A program made the position numbers and the translations under genes. The notes under the pieces are model-generated. The model worked only from the letters and a program-made list of their open reading frames with translations, was not told the DNA's origin and did not search any database. Source: Paenibacillus piscarius (GTDB taxonomy: Bacteria; Bacillota; Bacilli; Paenibacillales; Paenibacillaceae). From it: DNA of 64,000 bases. Each line of letters opens with the position of its first letter. The stretch's first letter is position 1. The stretch lies in contig NZ_JAIEUI010000002.1 in assembly GCF_022234545.1 (NCBI RefSeq), positions 124,001-188,000 on the forward strand, in the 5' to 3' direction. Positions 60,050 to 64,000 of the stretch are shown piece after piece.

Positions 60050-60541
60050 TCAGGCCAGCTTGGTCTGCTGTTCCCGCTTCCGCTCATCCGTATACTCGAT
60101 AGCTGCGGTATATCCGATGAATACCCCCCACAGAAGGAACAGGCAGAATTCACTGATCACCGAGTCCCAGGGCAGCTTGAACGGGGGCTGCTGCAGGAAC
60201 AGGCGGGACCCGGCCAGGAACAGGGCAGACCACCAGAGCACGCCGTAGATCATTCCGGGCCAGGGTCCGCGCAGCTTGCGGAGAATGAACACATAGAGCA
60301 GCGCGGCCAATACGGAGAACGCAATGAAGAATAAGTAACCGAGCAGATGCCCGGCTGGTGTCATCAGGAAATCATGCTTGAAGAAGGGCTCCGCCAGGAA
60401 GCCCGGAATCACCTTGGTGAAATGCAGGACGTACATCAGCCAACGGGCCCCGCCCCAGATCAGACCGGCGAAAAAGCCCAGCTCGACAGAAAAATAAAAC
60501 GGATTCGTATGGACGGACATTTGCTTGGTTCTAGATGGCAT
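60050..60541 (-). CDS. yqhR: YqhR-like membrane protein
   Basis: This 163-residue protein has four membrane helices (about residues 17-40, 62-88, 93-112, 130-147) with a hydrophilic C-terminus. Position beside yqhQ and a Pro-dipeptidase, size and the FFAGLIWGGARWLMYVLHFTKVIPGFLAEPFF segment match the YqhR family. Function is unknown. In B. subtilis aroQ (yqhS) lies between yqhR and yqhT; here it is absent. Confidence 0.78.
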   Translation of the reverse strand: MPSRTKQMSVHTNPFYFSVELGFFAGLIWGGARWLMYVLHFTKVIPGFLAEPFFKHDFLMTPAGHLLGYLFFIAFSVLAALLYVFILRKLRGPWPGMIYGVLWWSALFLAGSRLFLQQPPFKLPWDSVISEFCLFLLWGVFIGYTAAIEYTDERKREQQTKLA

Positions 60542-60689
60542 AGCACTGCCTCACTTTCCAGATGGGTTAATCCGGTTCCTCTCTCAATAGCTAGTATGTA
60601 CAACAAAAGGCAATCCAACTAGTAATGTAGTTTAAAATTAGTTACAATGTATTATATAAATCATATCAAATTACGGGAAGGTGAATTGG

Positions 60690-61694
60690 TTGTCCCAGGA
60701 AACTCCCAGCTACGGCGGCCAAGCCGTCATTGAAGGCGTCATGTTCGGCGGCAAGCATATTAATGTAACAGCCGTAAGACGGAAGAATCAGGAAATCACA
60801 TTTTTGGAGGTGCCGAAGAGCGATAAGCGCTGGGTCGTTAAGCTGCGCAAGATTCCGCTGCTTCGCGGCATTGTCAGTATTATAGATTCCAGCGCCAAAG
60901 GCTCGAAGCACCTGAATTACTCGGCTGAATCCTACGCTGAGGACGAGACGGAGCCGGAAGAGCTGGCGAAGCAGCAGGCAGAGGGCAAGGATAAGAAGAA
61001 GGACGAGGGCTGGAGTCTTGGCATGATTTTCGGCGTAGCCGTCATGGGGATTATCTCCTTCCTGTTCGGCAAGCTGATTTTTACGCTGGTTCCGGTATTC
61101 GTTGAAGATTTTTTATTCAAGAACGTATTTGACAACTACATTCTGCACAACCTGGTGGAAGGCGGCATCAAGCTGATTCTCCTGCTGATCTATCTCTGGG
61201 GGATATCACAGACCCCGGTGATCAAGCGCCTCTTCCAGTATCACGGGGCAGAGCATAAGGTTATCAGCGCATTTGAAGCCGGTGAAGAGCTGACCGTAGA
61301 GAATGTTCAGAAGTACAGCCGTCTGCATTACCGCTGCGGAAGCAGCTTCATGATGCTGACCATTATCCTCGGAGTCATTATCTACTCTGTCGTTCCTTGG
61401 GATAACCTGATGGAACGGGTGCTGCAGCGGATCGTTCTGCTGCCGGTAGTGATCGGAATCTCGTTCGAGGTTCTGAAGGGCACTAACGCCGTCAGAGATA
61501 TTCCCGGCCTGAAGTATCTCGGGTACCCGGGACTGTGGCTGCAGCTACTGACCACCAAGGAGCCCAAGGACGATATGGTAGAGGTATCTATCGCTTCATT
61601 CAACCGGATGCGGGAGCTGGATGCCGCAATCGAAGCCAGAGGATATTCGGAGGCAAGTGTGTCAGGCGGCATATTGGATCCTGCGAAAGGATGA
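60690..61694 (+). CDS. yqhQ: YqhQ/DUF1385 membrane protein
   Basis: This 334-residue protein belongs to DUF1385. The N-terminal YGGQAVIEGVMFGGKHINVTAVRRKN is followed by several membrane helices and the diagnostic YHGAEHKVISAFEAGEELTVENVQKYSRLHYRCGSSFMML and LKGTNAVRDIPGLKYLGYPGLWLQLLTTKEP. The HGAEHK motif suggests a metal site, but its activity is unknown. The TTG at 60690 is preferred to an upstream GTG, because GGAAGG has better spacing. Confidence 0.9.
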   Translation: MSQETPSYGGQAVIEGVMFGGKHINVTAVRRKNQEITFLEVPKSDKRWVVKLRKIPLLRGIVSIIDSSAKGSKHLNYSAESYAEDETEPEELAKQQAEGKDKKKDEGWSLGMIFGVAVMGIISFLFGKLIFTLVPVFVEDFLFKNVFDNYILHNLVEGGIKLILLLIYLWGISQTPVIKRLFQYHGAEHKVISAFEAGEELTVENVQKYSRLHYRCGSSFMMLTIILGVIIYSVVPWDNLMERVLQRIVLLPVVIGISFEVLKGTNAVRDIPGLKYLGYPGLWLQLLTTKEPKDDMVEVSIASFNRMRELDAAIEARGYSEASVSGGILDPAKG

Positions 61695-61701
61695 GTGGCC
61701 C

Positions 61702-62040
61702 ATGATCAGACATGCTTTGATTTTTTGGATTACGACCCTGCTGGCTTTATGGGGGCTGGTGGTGGATGTGATGGCACGGGGCCTGATGGCCTTCTCCTTC
61801 CTGATCATCCCGCTGATTCTGGTGGCGCTGATCTATTACGCCTACAAGGTTGGTCCCGGAAGAATGGGGGGCGGTCCCGGACGGCCGCGCACCAAAGTGA
61901 AGCCTTCCGCCAAGACAATGGCCAAGGTTGCCGGAATCCGCAAGACCAGCGCCTCACCCGGCAAGCGTAAGAGCTATCCCTTCCAGGTCATCGAAGGCAG
62001 CAAGGGCAAGAACGACGAGCAGCTTCCCAAATATCACTGA
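61702..62040 (+). CDS. yqhP: YqhP-like small membrane protein
   Basis: This 112-residue protein has two adjacent membrane helices (residues 4-22 and 26-50, ALIFWITTLLALWGLVVDVMARGLMAFSFLIIPLILVALIYYAYKV) followed by a strongly basic tail (TKVKPSAKTMAKVAGIRKTSASPGKRKSYPFQVIEGSKGKNDEQ). It lies 7 bp after yqhQ, the yqhQ-yqhP order known from Bacillus. I assign the name by synteny rather than by a recognised motif. Start at the ATG behind AAAGGA. Confidence 0.65.
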   Translation: MIRHALIFWITTLLALWGLVVDVMARGLMAFSFLIIPLILVALIYYAYKVGPGRMGGGPGRPRTKVKPSAKTMAKVAGIRKTSASPGKRKSYPFQVIEGSKGKNDEQLPKYH

Positions 62041-62047
62041 ACACAGC

Positions 62048-62093
62048 AAAAGGCATCTCCATGTGGCGTCAGTCACGTTGGGGATGCCTTTTT
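62048..62093. terminator. Bidirectional terminator between yqhP and yqhO
   Basis: AAAAGGCATCTCC (62048-62060) and GGGATGCCTTTTT (62081-62093) form an 11-12-bp stem (with one G-T pairing) with T-runs on both strands, suitable for both convergent genes. Confidence 0.85.
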
Positions 62094-62170
62094 GAAAATA
62101 TATGAATTTGTATGTTGCACGATACCGTCCTAAATAAGGACTGCAAAGCCGTTTCTGCTTGTTGGCCGTT

Positions 62171-63157
62171 CTAACGTTTGGTGTCAATAGTGACTGTTGG
62201 CTCAGACGGCTTCCACAGATTTGCAGGCGTCCCGGGACGCCAATGGGTGAAGAAGTCTTCCCCGGCGGCCAGGCCCGCTTCATACAAAGCATCGGTCTGT
62301 TCCTTGGTAATGCGGAACTGGGTAGTAGAGATGCCCAGGGTTGGAATTTTCACGGTCCGGGCGAACTTATCCGTCTCGATATACCGTTCGTCATGAGCGG
62401 AGAGCATGGTCTCAATGAGCGCCTCCAGCATACTGAACGGGCCGGTGATCGTGTGCGGCTGGGGCGCTGTCTTGCCGATGAGCTGGTAGCCGACGGTAGG
62501 TGTCCTGCGTTCTGGCGACTTGAAGCCCCCCGGCTGCTCATCGAACAGCCAGAGCGGGAAATTGCTCAGCACCCCGCCATCCACCATATAGACCCATTGG
62601 CCGGCAAAAGGCTTGCCGCGCGCCGCCTCTCCCGCCACCCGCAGGATCACCGGATCAAAGAAGTAAGGGATGCTGCAGCTCATGCGCACCGCCCTGGCCA
62701 CTTCAAAGCTGTCCGGCTCTATCCCGTATAACGGCAGATCATCCGGCAGGACCACAATCCGCCCGCTGGAAATGTCCGATGCGATGACCCTTAGCTTGCC
62801 CTTAGGCAGATCGCGGAACGTCACCACGCCCCTTTCACGCAACAGGCCCCGGATCCAGGCTTCCAGCGCTTCGCCCGAATACAGCCCTTTCTTGAGCAGC
62901 ACACGCAGAGCCGGGCCGATGTAAGCTGTATTAAACAGTGCGCTGCGCTTCAGGAAGGCGGTGAACGGGGTCTGACGGATGATCCGGCTCAGGGCCTCCC
63001 CGCTGTAGCCCGCTGCCAGCAGCGAGGCGATAATCGAGCCTGAGGAGGTGCCTGCTACCCTTCCGAAGACCCTGCCGGCCCGCTCGGTAGCCTCCACCGC
63101 TCCGGCTAGGGCAATGCCTTTGACCCCTCCGCCTTCAAATACCGCGTTAATCTCCAT
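62171..63157 (-). CDS. yqhO: Patatin-like phospholipase (YqhO-like)
   Basis: This 328-residue protein is a patatin-family lipid acyl hydrolase. The oxyanion loop FEGGGVKGIALAGAV, nucleophile elbow GTSSGS (Ser, about residue 41) and catalytic Asp in MVDGGVLSNFPLWLF are present. It has no signal peptide. The start MEINAVFEGG is ten bases from GGGGG. It is in the position of B. subtilis yqhO. Confidence 0.9.
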   Translation of the reverse strand: MEINAVFEGGGVKGIALAGAVEATERAGRVFGRVAGTSSGSIIASLLAAGYSGEALSRIIRQTPFTAFLKRSALFNTAYIGPALRVLLKKGLYSGEALEAWIRGLLRERGVVTFRDLPKGKLRVIASDISSGRIVVLPDDLPLYGIEPDSFEVARAVRMSCSIPYFFDPVILRVAGEAARGKPFAGQWVYMVDGGVLSNFPLWLFDEQPGGFKSPERRTPTVGYQLIGKTAPQPHTITGPFSMLEALIETMLSAHDERYIETDKFARTVKIPTLGISTTQFRITKEQTDALYEAGLAAGEDFFTHWRPGTPANLWKPSEPTVTIDTKR

Positions 63158-63222
63158 ACATAGCAAACCCCCGTTCCATAGCGTTATTGTTATCTATGTG
63201 TACGGGGGAGTATTCATGACAT

Positions 63223-64000
63223 TCAGGAATTGAAATAAAAGCTGAGCAAGCTGGCTAATCCATAAGGGTTGCGGACGACGATATCATTGGCCCTGAACAG
63301 GATGGAGCCCGCTACCTCATTATATTTCTCATTATATTTGAGCTGGTTGATAATCTGCTCTCCGCTCTGCCATTCCGCCGTCTGCTTGGTGTCTCCGACT
63401 TTGTAGGAGGCCAGACCGATATACAGCTTGACGCTGGTTCCGGCAACCTCCTTCACCCACCAGTCCACCAGCTTATCGTACCGCGCTGCATTGAAGGACA
63501 AGCTCCAGTAGACCTGGGGAGCGACATAGTCGATCCAGCCCTTCTGAATCCATGTCCGAACATCGGCATACATATCATCGTATGCGGAGACGCCTGCAGT
63601 AGTATCGGAGCCGGTACTGTCCATCTTCTTGTTCCGCCATACCCCGAACGGACTCACACCATAGGAGACGGACGGCTTGGCGGCATGAATCTCCTGCCCG
63701 AGCTGCTGGATGAACTGGTTGATATTATCCCGACGCCAATCTCCCTTGGATAGTATCCCTTGGGCATTATAGGCCTTGAAGGCAGCATCATCGGCAAAAG
63801 TAACATTGGACGGATAGAAATAGTCATCCAGATGTACGCCGTCGATATCATATCCTCTGACCACTTCCATCACTGTATCAATAATATGCTGGCGTGCCTC
63901 CGGAATCCCCGGATTGATGAAAAGCTTGTTCTCCGCCTTGACGATCCATTCCGGATGCAGCTTGGCAACATGGTTCGCGGCAAGACCACTCATTGTGGCA
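63223..64000 (-). CDS. Glycoside hydrolase-like GHL10 (DUF187/YngK-like) protein, N-terminus outside window
   Basis: The last 259 residues or so are visible and the frame continues past the right edge without a stop. The sequence shows the GHL10/FenI-YngK core: FINPGIPEARQHIIDTVMEVVRGYDIDGVHLDDYFYP (with the catalytic-type Asp-Asp-Tyr), YGVSPFGVWRNKKMD, WIQKGWIDYVAPQVYW and KLYIGLASYKVGD. These are putative cell-wall or polysaccharide hydrolases, usually exported; the expected signal peptide is beyond the window. The C-terminus FFNS-like ending (LLSFYFNS) is natural. It is convergent with nothing nearby and lies 56 bp from yqhO. Confidence 0.82.
   Translation of the reverse strand, partial: ATMSGLAANHVAKLHPEWIVKAENKLFINPGIPEARQHIIDTVMEVVRGYDIDGVHLDDYFYPSNVTFADDAAFKAYNAQGILSKGDWRRDNINQFIQQLGQEIHAAKPSVSYGVSPFGVWRNKKMDSTGSDTTAGVSAYDDMYADVRTWIQKGWIDYVAPQVYWSLSFNAARYDKLVDWWVKEVAGTSVKLYIGLASYKVGDTKQTAEWQSGEQIINQLKYNEKYNEVAGSILFRANDIVVRNPYGLASLLSFYFNS

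Noticed and set aside
1..64000. tRNA or rRNA genes
   Set aside because: No cloverleaf-like or rRNA sequence was recognised by eye; a covariance-model search would settle this.

Overview
The window is chromosomal DNA from an endospore-forming Gram-positive of the Paenibacillus type. The evidence is the sporulation genes (spo0A, spoIVB, spoIIM, the complete spoIIIAA-AH operon, sda), a prli42 peptide, Gram-positive ribosome binding sites (AGGAGG) throughout, moderately high GC, many GTG/TTG starts, and a gene order that follows the Bacillus subtilis yqh-spo0A-bkd-xerD region with Paenibacillus-like changes. Nearly all genes lie on the minus strand and are read from high to low coordinates. Two genes are cut by the window edges: a DUF1177 protein at the left and a GHL10-type glycoside hydrolase at the right.

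Left part (1-25.8 kb). A serine hydrolase is followed by a nucleoside-salvage run (xerD, deoB, two tandem purine nucleoside phosphorylases, pyrimidine nucleoside phosphorylase). Then come yqzK, a lineage-specific lipoprotein, fur, spoIIM, an endonuclease Q-like PHP protein and an ADP-ribose pyrophosphatase. Next are an M20 peptidase, the tiny plus-strand prli42, and a branched-chain 2-oxoacid dehydrogenase cluster (E3, E1 alpha, E1 beta, E2) ending in lipB, which can make the lipoyl group that E2 needs. After yqzF comes an asymmetric heterodimeric ABC exporter and thymidine kinase.

Accessory segment (25.9-33.1 kb). This AT-richer stretch breaks the conserved synteny. It holds hypothetical genes, a DinB protein, a four-gene agr-like peptide signalling locus (sensor-like membrane protein without a kinase, AgrB, a Cys-less AgrD-like peptide, stand-alone LytTR protein), the sporulation checkpoint peptide Sda, a STAS-like protein, two tiny membrane proteins, a decayed Rpn-family gene with duplicated terminator tails, and large repeat arrays next to spo0A.

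Right part (33.2-64 kb). A conserved minus-strand block runs lysC, yqhV, spoIIIAA-AH, accBC, asp23-amaP-DUF2273, nusB, folD, xseAB, ispA, dxs, tlyA, ahrC, recN, spoIVB and spo0A. To its right are efp, a Pro-dipeptidase and the yqhR/yqhQ/yqhP/yqhO group. The block couples mother-cell sporulation genes to fatty acid, isoprenoid, folate and DNA-repair housekeeping genes.

Most unusual signal: several intergenic regions carry arrays of short (about 23-28 bp) imperfect palindromes repeated at about 51-52 bp, close to five turns of B-DNA. Two distant loci (16.25-16.43 kb and 32.45-32.63 kb) share the same motif. Other loci use different palindromes with nearly the same spacing. The second candidate novelty is the kinase-less agr-like cassette.
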